The notes: generated by a model not told the origin, from the sequence alone. DNA of 17,816 nt from Chloroflexota bacterium (GCA_020850915.1 JADZDV010000212.1:1-17816); one strand, 5' to 3'. Positions 1 through 6,379 are shown, counted from the first letter of the stretch. A program made the numbers and translations.

Positions 1-202
1 CAAAGGCCCCGGACGAACGGGAACGTGAAGTGGCGGAAGCGACAATTCTGAGACGGGCTGCTTGCTGCGCCCATAGGCTGTTACGCGAAGATTAGACGTG
101 CCGACGGCACTTCTCGTTGACATTCAACAGGGAGGCCAGACCGGGTGGGTCCGTTCGTCTCGATGTTCCCTCTCACCAGCTCCTTGCTCACCATCTCCGT
201 GC

Positions 203-231
203 TTGACAGATAGTAAGGAGTCGTCTAGTCT
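203..231 (+). promoter_or_regulatory. Predicted promoter of the vapBC pair
   Basis: A perfect -35 hexamer TTGACA (203-208) is followed after 17 bp by TAGTCT (226-231), which matches three of six positions of the -10 consensus. Transcription would begin near 238. This places the antitoxin start downstream of that point and argues against the longest open frame, which begins at 98. Confidence 0.5.
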
Positions 232-271
232 TGCCTTACCTATGTCTCAGATCCTTACCATCGGAAGGCAC

Positions 272-607
272 GTGAAGGGGATCGTTGCCCGTATCACCAG
301 CAAGGGCCAGGTCACCACCCCCGCCGAGGTGCGCAAGTACCCTGACGTCGGGACCCGGGACCGGATCGCCTTTGTCCTGGAGGAGCACGGCGAGGTGCGT
401 CTGAAGGCCCCCAGCTACCCCCGGGTGAGCACCCTGCGCGGGGCGGCCGGCTCGCTCGAGCGCCCGGTGCCCTGGCGAGAGCTGCGCGAGCTGGCGCGGG
501 AAGATGCCTTGGAAGACAAAGAGCGTCGGTGGGGAGCGACTCGCCTGAGGGATGAGTCACCCGTTTATCGACACCGACGTCCTGATCCGCCTCCTGACGG
601 GGGATGA
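272..607 (+). CDS. AbrB/MazE-type antitoxin (VapB-like)
   Basis: DNA-binding antitoxin partner of the PIN toxin that follows; the family neutralises the toxin and represses its own operon. The SpoVT-AbrB swapped-hairpin motif is clear at the N-terminus (ARITSKGQVTTPAEVRKY), followed by a short C-terminal arm (PWRELRELAREDALEDK) of the kind that binds the toxin. The frame is open from GTG 98, but a promoter at 203-231 leaves ATG 242 or GTG 272 as the start. I chose GTG 272 because it gives the usual distance to the AbrB motif and has GGAAGG just upstream, although the spacing is short. Compared with the usual family text it reads TTP for TIP and KYPDV for KYLDV. The gene runs 56 bases into the toxin gene, far more than the usual few bases, so the last residues may result from a frameshift. 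Confidence 0.7.
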   Translation: MKGIVARITSKGQVTTPAEVRKYPDVGTRDRIAFVLEEHGEVRLKAPSYPRVSTLRGAAGSLERPVPWRELRELAREDALEDKERRWGATRLRDESPVYRHRRPDPPPDGG

Positions 608-983
608 TCTAGCCAAGCAGGAGCAGGCCACCCAGCTCTTTGAGGCGGTCGAAGCTGGAACCCTGACCATCGAAGCACCGGTGACGGTGCTCGCCGACGC
701 CGTCTACGTCCTGGCGTCACCACGGCTGTATCACCTGCCTCGCCCACAGGTGCAGGTGCTGCTCTCGTCGATCGTTCGGCTCACCGGCTTCAGGGTGCCA
801 GGCCGCAAGGCGGTCCTGCGCGCCCCGGGGCTGTACGGCAGCACGAACCTGGATTTCGGCGATTGTCTGATCGTGGCCAGCATGGAGCAGCGCGGATCCG
901 AACGGCTCTGCTCGTACGACCGCGATTTTGACCGTTTCCCTGGTATCCGGCGCCACGAGCCGGGAGCGCCAGCGTCAAGCTGA
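552..983 (+). CDS. PIN-domain ribonuclease toxin (VapC-like)
   Basis: A 143-residue PIN domain protein, predicted to be the Mg2+-dependent RNase toxin of a type II toxin-antitoxin module. Acidic active-site candidates are D7/D9 in FIDTDVLIRLL, D49 in VLADAVYVL (where most relatives have Glu), D101 and D104 in LDFGDCLIVA, and D123/D125 in SYDRDFDRFPGI. The length is normal for the family. The start codon lies in the sequence ATGA at 552-555, the classic antitoxin-stop/toxin-start overlap, but the antitoxin as read here is in a different frame and does not use that TGA. Toxin and antitoxin are presumably co-transcribed from the promoter at 203-231. The PIN call is firm. The RNA target cannot be told from sequence. 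Confidence 0.85.
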   Translation: MSHPFIDTDVLIRLLTGDDLAKQEQATQLFEAVEAGTLTIEAPVTVLADAVYVLASPRLYHLPRPQVQVLLSSIVRLTGFRVPGRKAVLRAPGLYGSTNLDFGDCLIVASMEQRGSERLCSYDRDFDRFPGIRRHEPGAPASS

Positions 984-1280
984 GACAGACCGCGCGTCGG
1001 CGCGAGCGCTCCGCGGACCGGTCCAGAAGCGTGTGGCTGGCCAAGCGCTCACGGCCCTCGTCACGCAACACGCGCCGGTAGACTCGGCGAAACAGAGCCG
1101 CCGGCCGAAGCCGCTCTGGCGCCGGAGGCGAGGCGACCCATGTCTGGCGACCCCATCCCATCAGCCCGGATCGTCGCACAGCATCTGCCGTTTTCCGGCG
1201 GCAGTGCGGGTCCAGTCAGCCAATATCGGGGACCGAATGTTAGCGTGGCTACAGTCTGCCGGCGCCGCGAGTGACAACTA
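984..1280. other. Gene-poor stretch, nothing recognised
   Basis: No convincing gene was found between the toxin and the promoter at 1281. Frames open on both strands here lack ribosome binding sites and recognisable motifs. A modest inverted repeat, CTGCCG (1185-1190) with CGGCAG (1199-1204), is the only local structure noticed. Confidence 0.4.
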
Positions 1281-1309
1281 TTGACACTCATTTGGGGCGG
1301 GGTTACACT
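1281..1309 (+). promoter_or_regulatory. Strong sigma-70-type promoter of small peptide gene A
   Basis: A perfect -35 TTGACA (1281-1286), a 17-bp spacer and -10 TACACT (1304-1309, four of six consensus positions) make this one of the best promoters in the window. Transcription should begin near 1316, giving a leader of about 44 bases before the GTG at 1360. Confidence 0.7.
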
Positions 1310-1316
1310 ACCTCCA

Positions 1317-1333
1317 CCATACCGAATGTATGG
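1317..1333 (+). promoter_or_regulatory. Operator-like palindrome or leader hairpin upstream of peptide gene A
   Basis: CCATAC (1317-1322) and GTATGG (1328-1333) form a perfect 6-bp inverted repeat around CGAAT. It sits on the predicted transcription start, where a repressor operator would be expected; it could also fold as a hairpin at the 5' end of the mRNA. Which it is cannot be decided from one sequence. Confidence 0.4.
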
Positions 1334-1359
1334 CCGGTCGGACAGTAAGGAGGTAGAGC

Positions 1360-1482
1360 GTGCGGTTCTTTGAGGATTCCAGTGGTGGCATGCCGGTCGA
1401 GCCGGAGGGGTACGGCGGCGGGATGGATGACTTCGAGCCAGGCCAGGACGCCGATCCCGGGCCCCAGGGTGGTACGGACTAG
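1360..1482 (+). CDS. Small acidic peptide A (40 residues), unknown function
   Basis: A short gene with an excellent ribosome binding site: AAGGAGG (1347-1353) lies 6 bases before GTG 1360, and a near-consensus promoter lies upstream. The peptide has 10 acidic residues and only one basic residue (R2), is rich in Gly and Pro, and has no Cys, signal peptide or membrane segment. Landmarks are MRFFEDS at the N-terminus, MPVEP at residues 11-15, Y18, Q29 and a GGTD C-terminus. Its best support is a second gene 175 bases downstream that encodes a peptide with the same plan (peptide B). I do not recognise the family. It could be a precursor or secreted peptide, a small regulator, or a conserved protein tail. 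No peptide-modifying enzyme is visible nearby; the closest candidate partner is the ABC exporter fusion converging at 1804. Confidence 0.6.
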   Translation: MRFFEDSSGGMPVEPEGYGGGMDDFEPGQDADPGPQGGTD

Positions 1483-1547
1483 TCTCGCCTGACTCGCCCG
1501 CGACCCAGCGGGGCGCGAGGCCAGGTGCGTCGGATGGCCAACGACAG

Positions 1548-1579
1548 AACGGGTGGGCTACACGTGGCTCACCCGTTTT
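1548..1579 (+). terminator. Terminator-like hairpin between peptide genes A and B
   Basis: AACGGGTG (1548-1555) pairs perfectly with CACCCGTT (1570-1577). Inner GC pairs close an 8-base loop, and the right arm ends in a run of four T (1576-1579). It could terminate or attenuate transcription after peptide gene A, so that gene B is expressed less than A. Confidence 0.5.
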
Positions 1580-1584
1580 CCATT

Positions 1585-1613
1585 GTCGGCCAGGGCATCC
1601 GTCCCTGGCCGGC
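1585..1613 (+). repeat. Second strong hairpin between peptide genes A and B
   Basis: CGGCCAGGG (1587-1595) pairs perfectly with CCCTGGCCG (1603-1611) around a 7-base loop, and the stem extends by two more pairs if one G-U is allowed. No T run follows, so it is less terminator-like than the hairpin just upstream. It may stabilise or structure the leader of peptide gene B. Confidence 0.5.
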
Positions 1614-1656
1614 CGCTCAGGGCGCCAGGATCCGCGAGCATTCTTTGGAGGCAGAC

Positions 1657-1782
1657 GTGCGGCTCGTTTTCGAAGACAGCGGCCCGGACACGCTGCCGAT
1701 CGAGCCATACAACGGCCAGTTCGATGGCATCGATCCAGAGCAGGGGCCTGATCTGAGCGTCCCCGACGGGGGCGGTGAGTAG
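1657..1782 (+). CDS. Small acidic peptide B (41 residues), paralogue of peptide A
   Basis: The frame is open from 1525, but GTG 1657 is the likely start because GGAGG (1647-1651) lies 5 bases before it and the product then begins MR, as in peptide A. The two share FEDS near the N-terminus (residues 5-8 here), an L/M-P-I/V-E-P motif (13-17), Y18, G20, D23, P27, Q29, D32, and a Gly-rich acidic C-terminus (GGGE). This peptide also has 10 acidic residues and one Arg. No separate promoter was found, so it probably depends on read-through past the hairpins at 1548-1613. Function is unknown. The resemblance to peptide A suggests an old tandem duplication. Confidence 0.6.
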   Translation: MRLVFEDSGPDTLPIEPYNGQFDGIDPEQGPDLSVPDGGGE

Positions 1783-1801
1783 GCGGCGCCAGAACGGTCA
1801 G

Positions 1802-1833
1802 GATCAGGCGCCGACGGTCGCCGGCGCCTGGTC
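1802..1833. terminator. Bidirectional hairpin between peptide gene B and the ABC fusion gene
   Basis: CAGGCGCCG (1805-1813) and CGGCGCCTG (1822-1830) pair perfectly around 8 bases, and the stem extends outward to 12 pairs with one G-U. It overlaps the last codons and stop of the minus-strand ABC gene and lies 19 bases after the stop of peptide gene B. There is no T run on either side, so termination efficiency is uncertain. Confidence 0.45.
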
Positions 1834-4800
1834 CTCGTCTTCATCCTGCCTGCGCAATTCTGGCTTCGGTTGGTGTCCGTCCCCATTGGACAGCAGTCGG
1901 CGCATGGACGCGCTGTCCAGAACGTCCACCAGGAGCGGTGTGACCGCGCGGCCGATCACGCCTTCCGGTAGATTGAGCAACACCGCCATGCCGCCGTGAC
2001 CGGTGAGGTCTTCACTCGTCTGGATGCTCGTGCGGTGGCCCTCGCCGGTCTTGTCGTCGTGTGTGACAATCTCCACCTCGCCATCCCGTAGCAGATAGAG
2101 CGTATCTCTCTTGTCCGAAGCGCCGCTGATGATGTCACCCGGCGCGAACCGCTGGCTGACAAGCAGGTGGCTCATCGGTTCGACCGCCTGGACGGGTAGC
2201 AGACTGAAGACCGGCACGGAACGCAACTGCTGCACCGTTCGGTCGAGCTGCTCGTTCGCGCCGCTCTCCAGCAGTTGCTCGTTCTGCTCCTCGAACAGCC
2301 GGTGGTACAACCCCCGTCGCTCCATCAGCTCCCGATGGGTGCCCTGCTCCAGGATGCGCCCGGCCTGTAGTACACAGATCGTGTCAGCGCGCATGGCGAG
2401 AGCAAGCCGGTGAGTGATCGTGATGACTGTCTTGCCGGCTGTCACCTGGTCTAGCTCGGCCAGGATCTCGCTCTCTGTCTCGGCGTCGAGCGCGCTTGTG
2501 GCCTCGTCCAGGATGATGATCGGAGAGTTCCGGAGCATCGTCCGCGCAATGGAGATTCGCTGACGCTGTCCACCGGACAGCCGGACGCCGCGCTCGCCGA
2601 CCACCGTGTCATACCCTGAAGGCAGACTCATGACAAACTCGTGCAGCCGGGCCGAGCGAGCGGCCTCTTCAACCTCCTCATCGCTGGCGTCCATCCGGCC
2701 AAAGCGGATGTTCTCGCGGATCGTCGTGTTGAAGCAGAACGTGTCCTGGGAGACAATGCTGATTCGGGAGCGTAGCCCGCCCAGCGAGAAGTGCCGGATG
2801 TCCTCGCCGTCGATCTTAACCGCGCCGCCAGTCACATCGTAGAAGCGGGGCACGAGACCGGCCAGCGTGCTCTTGCCAGCACCGGTCGGGCCGACGAAGG
2901 CGACAGTGTGGCCGGCTGGGATCGCGAGGGTGATGTGGTCCACGGTCAGCTCGGGACCACCGTACGTGAAGCAGACGTCCTCGAAGCTAATGCCCTGGCG
3001 CACGTCGCCGGGCGCCTCGCGCCCGCCGGGCGGCGTCTCGAGCCTCTCGGGCGGCTCGCGCATGATCTCCTGGAGCCGACGCATCGACGCGGCAGACTGA
3101 GAGATGCTCGCGTAGATGTTGGAATACCGGCCGAGCGGGTAGAGGAATCTGCTGACCAGCCCATTGAAGGAGAACACGGTCCCTGGCGTGATGATCTCGT
3201 TCAGTGCCAGGAAGCCGCCGAAGCCGATCACCAGCTTGGTCTGGAAGTTGTCTACCACCTGGAGCGTCTGCGCGTACAGGCTCTGAAGGTACTGGACCCA
3301 GATCGCCACCTTCCGATACTGACCGATCTCAGGCTTGAAATAGCGGTTGACGTGGTAACGCAAGTTGTAGATCTTGATCAAGCTATGGCCGTACAGCATC
3401 TCTTCAAGATGCGCGTTGAGCTGGGCCAGTCGCTCCTGCCGCTCGCGGGCCGCTTTCTGGAGATTGAGACCCAGCCAGCGGCCAGCGAAGATATAGACCG
3501 GCACAACGATCACCAGCAGCAGGGAGAGCTGCCAGCTCATCAGGAGCATCGCGCTGACCGCGGCGACCAGCAGAATGCCGTAATAGACGCTGTAGGACAG
3601 TGCGTCGGTCATCGGGTCGGCGAGGCGACCGATGTCGCTCGTGAAACGCGCTACGAGATCGCCGATTCTCGTGCGGGAGTAGAAGCCCGAGCCGAGCTGC
3701 TGGGTGTGCTCGATGAACTGCACGCGCATGTCCCGCAGGACGTTCTGTCCGATGACGTTGATCGTGTAGACCAGGATGATCGTTGTGACGATGGCGATCA
3801 TGTTGAAGGCGGCCCAGCGGAGCAGGATGGCGATGAAGTCGTCCAGCGCACCCAGGCGCGCACCGCCCGGCTTCAGCGCGTCCGTCAGAAGATTGATCGC
3901 GTCCCGCAGGAAGAACTGTGGAGCCAGAGAGGTGATCGCCGAGATCACCATGAGCACCAGTGAAAAGAGGATCAGCACCCAGTACGGGCGGAGGTACGGC
4001 AGCGCAATCCTGACGAACGCCTTCAGCGTCATGGGGCGACGGGACATACCGCGCAGCACCGCGTGCATCCACTCGTCTTGGAGCTGCTCGAGAGACTTGC
4101 CGTACAACAGGTCGGCGATCAGGCTGGGCTCAGACGCCGAGTCGCGGGCAAACGTGCAGTACCGCCTGGGCCCGTCACGCTCAAACATATAGCCGCTGAA
4201 CGACTCCTGCAGCGCATGGAATTCAGGGACGCTCGCAGCCATCGCTGGACCGCGCATCAGGCATTCGTAGAGCGGCAGCTTGCCGTCACGCGCGCCGGCC
4301 GCCTCGCGCGCGACGTGGTCGGCGGATTGCCGTCGAGACAGGTCGAACAGCTTCGCCCCGCGCCGGGCGACGTATCGCGTGGCGAGATGCCGAGCGAGGC
4401 CGTCTGCCAGAAAGGTGGGCGCGTAGCACCAGTGCTCCTCGGGGTGTCCCTCGACGGCGTTCCAGCCCTCGGCCGGGCGGGCCCAGCGGCGCACGAGCAG
4501 ACGTGCCAGGTGGTAGATCAGCTCTTCCGCGGGAGCCGCCTCGTCGTGGGTGGTCCGCAGCACCCAGTCGACCGGGTTGCTCCAGGTACCTGCGCGCTCG
4601 ACAGGCTCGCCGGTCCCCGCCAGGGGCCCGGCGACGATCTCCACCAGAATGGGGCGCGGCTCGAGCGCAACGTCGCGCCTGGCCTTGAGCGTCTTGAGCA
4701 CCCACGTCGCGGCGTCGTCAAGGCGCTCGATCAGCGTGGCGATGTGCGCTGCCGCGGAGCCGGTCGGGGAATACCGGACGACGAAGTAGCGGGTTCGGCG

Positions 4801-4839
4801 GTCTCCAGCGCGCGTTGGAGTCTGTTCTGACGCGCTCAT
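1804..4839 (-). CDS. Fusion: degenerate peptidase-MA-like domain + ABC exporter + cNMP-binding-like domain
   Basis: A 1011-residue protein. Residues about 20-270 resemble the peptidase MA (gluzincin) fold: an EELIYHLARLL helix where a HEXXH motif would be, PTFLADGLARHL in place of the usual WLxEGLA, and a C-terminal SLEQLQDEWMHAVL helix. The catalytic motif is missing, so it is probably not a protease. Residues about 280-575 are an ABC exporter membrane domain of about six helices. Residues about 615-850 are the nucleotide-binding domain: A-loop Y626, Walker A GPTGAGKST 650-658, Q698, signature LSGGQ 754-758, Walker B IIILDEATSALD 774-785, H810. Residues about 875-985 resemble a cNMP-binding fold (RFAPGDII, LYLLRDGEVEIV), but the phosphate-binding cassette is poor, with R964 the only likely ligand. 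As a half-transporter it would act as a dimer, moving substrate out across the cytoplasmic membrane. Substrate is unknown; the small peptides next door are possible candidates. Confidence 0.85.
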   Translation of the reverse strand: MSASEQTPTRAGDRRTRYFVVRYSPTGSAAAHIATLIERLDDAATWVLKTLKARRDVALEPRPILVEIVAGPLAGTGEPVERAGTWSNPVDWVLRTTHDEAAPAEELIYHLARLLVRRWARPAEGWNAVEGHPEEHWCYAPTFLADGLARHLATRYVARRGAKLFDLSRRQSADHVAREAAGARDGKLPLYECLMRGPAMAASVPEFHALQESFSGYMFERDGPRRYCTFARDSASEPSLIADLLYGKSLEQLQDEWMHAVLRGMSRRPMTLKAFVRIALPYLRPYWVLILFSLVLMVISAITSLAPQFFLRDAINLLTDALKPGGARLGALDDFIAILLRWAAFNMIAIVTTIILVYTINVIGQNVLRDMRVQFIEHTQQLGSGFYSRTRIGDLVARFTSDIGRLADPMTDALSYSVYYGILLVAAVSAMLLMSWQLSLLLVIVVPVYIFAGRWLGLNLQKAARERQERLAQLNAHLEEMLYGHSLIKIYNLRYHVNRYFKPEIGQYRKVAIWVQYLQSLYAQTLQVVDNFQTKLVIGFGGFLALNEIITPGTVFSFNGLVSRFLYPLGRYSNIYASISQSAASMRRLQEIMREPPERLETPPGGREAPGDVRQGISFEDVCFTYGGPELTVDHITLAIPAGHTVAFVGPTGAGKSTLAGLVPRFYDVTGGAVKIDGEDIRHFSLGGLRSRISIVSQDTFCFNTTIRENIRFGRMDASDEEVEEAARSARLHEFVMSLPSGYDTVVGERGVRLSGGQRQRISIARTMLRNSPIIILDEATSALDAETESEILAELDQVTAGKTVITITHRLALAMRADTICVLQAGRILEQGTHRELMERRGLYHRLFEEQNEQLLESGANEQLDRTVQQLRSVPVFSLLPVQAVEPMSHLLVSQRFAPGDIISGASDKRDTLYLLRDGEVEIVTHDDKTGEGHRTSIQTSEDLTGHGGMAVLLNLPEGVIGRAVTPLLVDVLDSASMRRLLSNGDGHQPKPELRRQDEDEDQAPATVGA

Positions 4840-4923
4840 CGTGCTCTTCGCGCTCCAGGGGCTATCGCCCTAGTCCGCCTCGCGCCGGATGCCGAAATCC
4901 CCACCACGGCTCACTCCCGATCG

Positions 4924-4951
4924 ATTATGCCTGTTCGGGCTGACACACCAA
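4924..4951 (-). promoter_or_regulatory. Predicted promoter of the ABC fusion gene
   Basis: Read on the minus strand, CATAAT (4924-4929) matches five of six positions of the -10 box. TTGGTG (4946-4951) is a weak -35 at 16 bp spacing. Transcription would begin near 4917, leaving a leader of about 78 bases. A weak -35 agrees with activator dependence, and direct repeats lie just upstream. Confidence 0.45.
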
Positions 4952-4988
4952 CGCTGACGTTGCGGACCCAGACGCTGGCGTTGCGAAC
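4951..4988. repeat. Two 17-bp direct repeats upstream of the ABC promoter
   Basis: ACGCTGACGTTGCGGAC (4951-4967) and ACGCTGGCGTTGCGAAC (4972-4988) differ at two positions and are spaced 21 bp apart, two helical turns, so bound proteins would sit on the same DNA face. They abut the weak -35 of the ABC gene. The pair is flanked by inverted CCTGTTCG (4930-4937) and CGAACAGG (4984-4991). Confidence 0.5.
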
Positions 4989-5015
4989 AGGCGCTTGCGC
5001 CAATCCAGTTCTTTG

Positions 5016-5831
5016 TCAATTGGTGGTACGTTGCACAAGGGCGGCGTCCAGCACTGCCAGCGCCGCGCGCAGACCGCTGAGATTCCGCTCCACCTCCGGG
5101 TTGTAGGCTGAGGTTAGCTCGATGAACATGCTGGTGATCTCCCGTTCCCGCAGCCAGCCGCCCATACTGCCAGTGGCGCGATAGCCGAGGACGCCGCCAC
5201 CGCCCTGGGCTGGCCGCCAGTAGCCGCTACCATCCGCGTAGGCGTCGGCGAGGTCGTTGCCGAGGCCGGTCCGAGTGTCAAACAGGAAGCCGCCGGCGCT
5301 ATGGTAGTTCACAAGGAAGACCGGGCGCTTGTCCAGGACCCAATCGCGCAAGGCGCGGGTCTCCTGCTCGGAGAACGGCTGTGAACCGGCCAGCCCCCTG
5401 ATGAAGACGCCGTTGGAGTCCCATGCGTTGGTCTGCCAGTCAGGTGTAGCCCAGTTGCGGTTGGGATCGACGCCGCTCAGGAACAGCCGCGTTCCGCCGG
5501 CTACGCCGTCCGGATTGGCCTCGGTGAGGAAGTTGAGCGTGACCGTCGACGGGATCTCCTCAGGATGAGAGGCGTAAGACGCCAGCAGTTGCTCGACGAG
5601 CTGGACGGTGTTGTACTCCGGGCCGCCGTGCTGGCCGCCCATGATCAACACCTGCCCGGGCCCTGTCCCGAGGCGTTTGACCACCAGCGGGAGGCCACCC
5701 TGTGAGAAGCCGATCGCCGACCACGGGATCTCGGCCTCCTGGGCGCCTGCCGATCCAGTCCCGGCGACGAGCGCCATGGACAGGACGAGTGAGAGACCCA
5801 GCGCCAGCCAGTGAACCGTTACCATCGGCAT
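5016..5831 (-). CDS. Secreted M14-family zinc carboxypeptidase-like protein
   Basis: A metallocarboxypeptidase-type hydrolase of about 271 residues, shorter than many M14 enzymes. An N-terminal hydrophobic segment ending near AGA suggests a signal peptide with cleavage around residue 30. Counting from the TTG at 5837, visible active-site landmarks are H70 and E74 in GGQHGGPEYN (zinc ligands), DPNRNW at 124-129 (substrate-binding Asn/Arg), H179 in VNYHSAGG (third zinc ligand) and E240 in MFIELTSAY (catalytic Glu). The first zinc motif is H-x3-E rather than the usual H-x2-E. TTG 5837, ATG 5831 and ATG 5825 are all possible starts; ATG 5831 has GGTAGG six bases upstream. It probably trims peptides or cell-wall fragments outside the cytoplasm. 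It lies upstream of the ABC fusion on the same strand but is separated from it by that gene's own promoter. Confidence 0.8.
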   Translation of the reverse strand: MPMVTVHWLALGLSLVLSMALVAGTGSAGAQEAEIPWSAIGFSQGGLPLVVKRLGTGPGQVLIMGGQHGGPEYNTVQLVEQLLASYASHPEEIPSTVTLNFLTEANPDGVAGGTRLFLSGVDPNRNWATPDWQTNAWDSNGVFIRGLAGSQPFSEQETRALRDWVLDKRPVFLVNYHSAGGFLFDTRTGLGNDLADAYADGSGYWRPAQGGGGVLGYRATGSMGGWLREREITSMFIELTSAYNPEVERNLSGLRAALAVLDAALVQRTTN

Positions 5832-5904
5832 GGCCAACCTACCGTGTTGCTCCAGCGTCCGCCGGGCTTCGCTCGGCGCTCCTCACCGGGCATCGTGTCC
5901 ACCA

Positions 5905-5910
5905 AGTATA
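5905..5910 (-). promoter_or_regulatory. Predicted -10 element of the carboxypeptidase gene
   Basis: TATACT on the minus strand, with no clear -35. The start would fall near 5898, leaving a leader of about 67 bases. It lies in the 94-bp divergent space shared with the Lin0512-family gene. Confidence 0.3.
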
Positions 5911-5925
5911 GGGAGAGAGAACAGC

Positions 5926-6288
5926 GTGCGCACCTTCGTCGTCGAGCTCGGAACCGGGGTGGACCTGCACGGACAGAATCCCACGAAGGCCGCGATCCGC
6001 GCGGTTCGAGACGCTTTCGCCCATGTCTCGCTGCCGGGCCTGCGCCAGGTGGCTGGCCTGGCCGATCCGGGCGAGATGACTGTGGACGTCATTCTCGGGG
6101 TGCCGCCCGATGCTGGCGAGGTCGATCTCGCTCCCGTAGCCGAGCAGTTCCCGTACGGCAAGATCCAGATCACAACCCAGACTGGCGGGCTCCTCGCCCC
6201 GGGCGGCGGCGCGTACCGGCCGGAGCTTGGCGACCGCGTGGATGCGCTGCTGGTGGTGAACGCCGCGATCTACGTCCGCGTGCCCTGA
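5926..6288 (+). CDS. Lin0512-family conserved protein
   Basis: A 120-residue protein of the Lin0512 family (TIGR02058), whose hallmark GxGxDxHG is present near the N-terminus as GTGVDLHG (residues 9-16). Other matching text includes the TKAAIRAVRDA helix, SLPGL, and a C-terminal GDRVDALLVVNAAIYV. The longer frame starts at 5830, but GTG 5926 places the conserved ELGTGVDLHG segment at the usual distance and has GGGAG (5911-5915) upstream. The family is widespread and its biochemical function is unknown to me. The gene precedes an amidohydrolase on the same strand with a hairpin in the gap, so co-transcription is possible but not certain. Confidence 0.8.
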   Translation: MRTFVVELGTGVDLHGQNPTKAAIRAVRDAFAHVSLPGLRQVAGLADPGEMTVDVILGVPPDAGEVDLAPVAEQFPYGKIQITTQTGGLLAPGGGAYRPELGDRVDALLVVNAAIYVRVP

Positions 6289-6321
6289 GCGATCGCGGAC
6301 GATCGACACACTATCATTCGG

Positions 6322-6350
6322 CGCACGCCGAGCGCCTGCTCTGGCGTGCG
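6322..6350 (+). terminator. Hairpin between the Lin0512 and amidohydrolase genes
   Basis: CGCACGCC (6322-6329) pairs perfectly with GGCGTGCG (6343-6350). Three more inner pairs (GAG/CTC) form with a one-base bulge, and TTT follows. It looks like a weak intrinsic terminator of the Lin0512 gene or a stabilising hairpin just before the amidohydrolase ribosome binding site. Confidence 0.45.
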
Positions 6351-6379
6351 TTTGACTTCAGGAGGACAGGCTGACCGCG

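Noticed and set aside
3..95. Open frame from the left edge ending in TAG at 93-95, possibly the tail of an upstream gene
   Set aside because: Only 30 residues are visible, without any recognisable motif, so it cannot be supported as a gene.
98..271. N-terminal extension of the antitoxin frame from GTG 98
   Set aside because: A promoter-like sequence lies inside it at 203-231, the translated segment is Ser/Cys-rich with no family match, and AbrB antitoxins start close to the TSKGQVT motif.
928..1284. 118-residue plus-strand frame after the toxin, and overlapping minus-strand frames
   Set aside because: No ribosome binding site, no family resemblance, and the frame runs into the promoter of peptide gene A.
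2791..3963. 390-residue plus-strand frame opposite the ABC fusion
   Set aside because: It is antisense to well-supported ABC motifs, rich in Asp/Arg/Val of the mirrored kind, and has no domain match.
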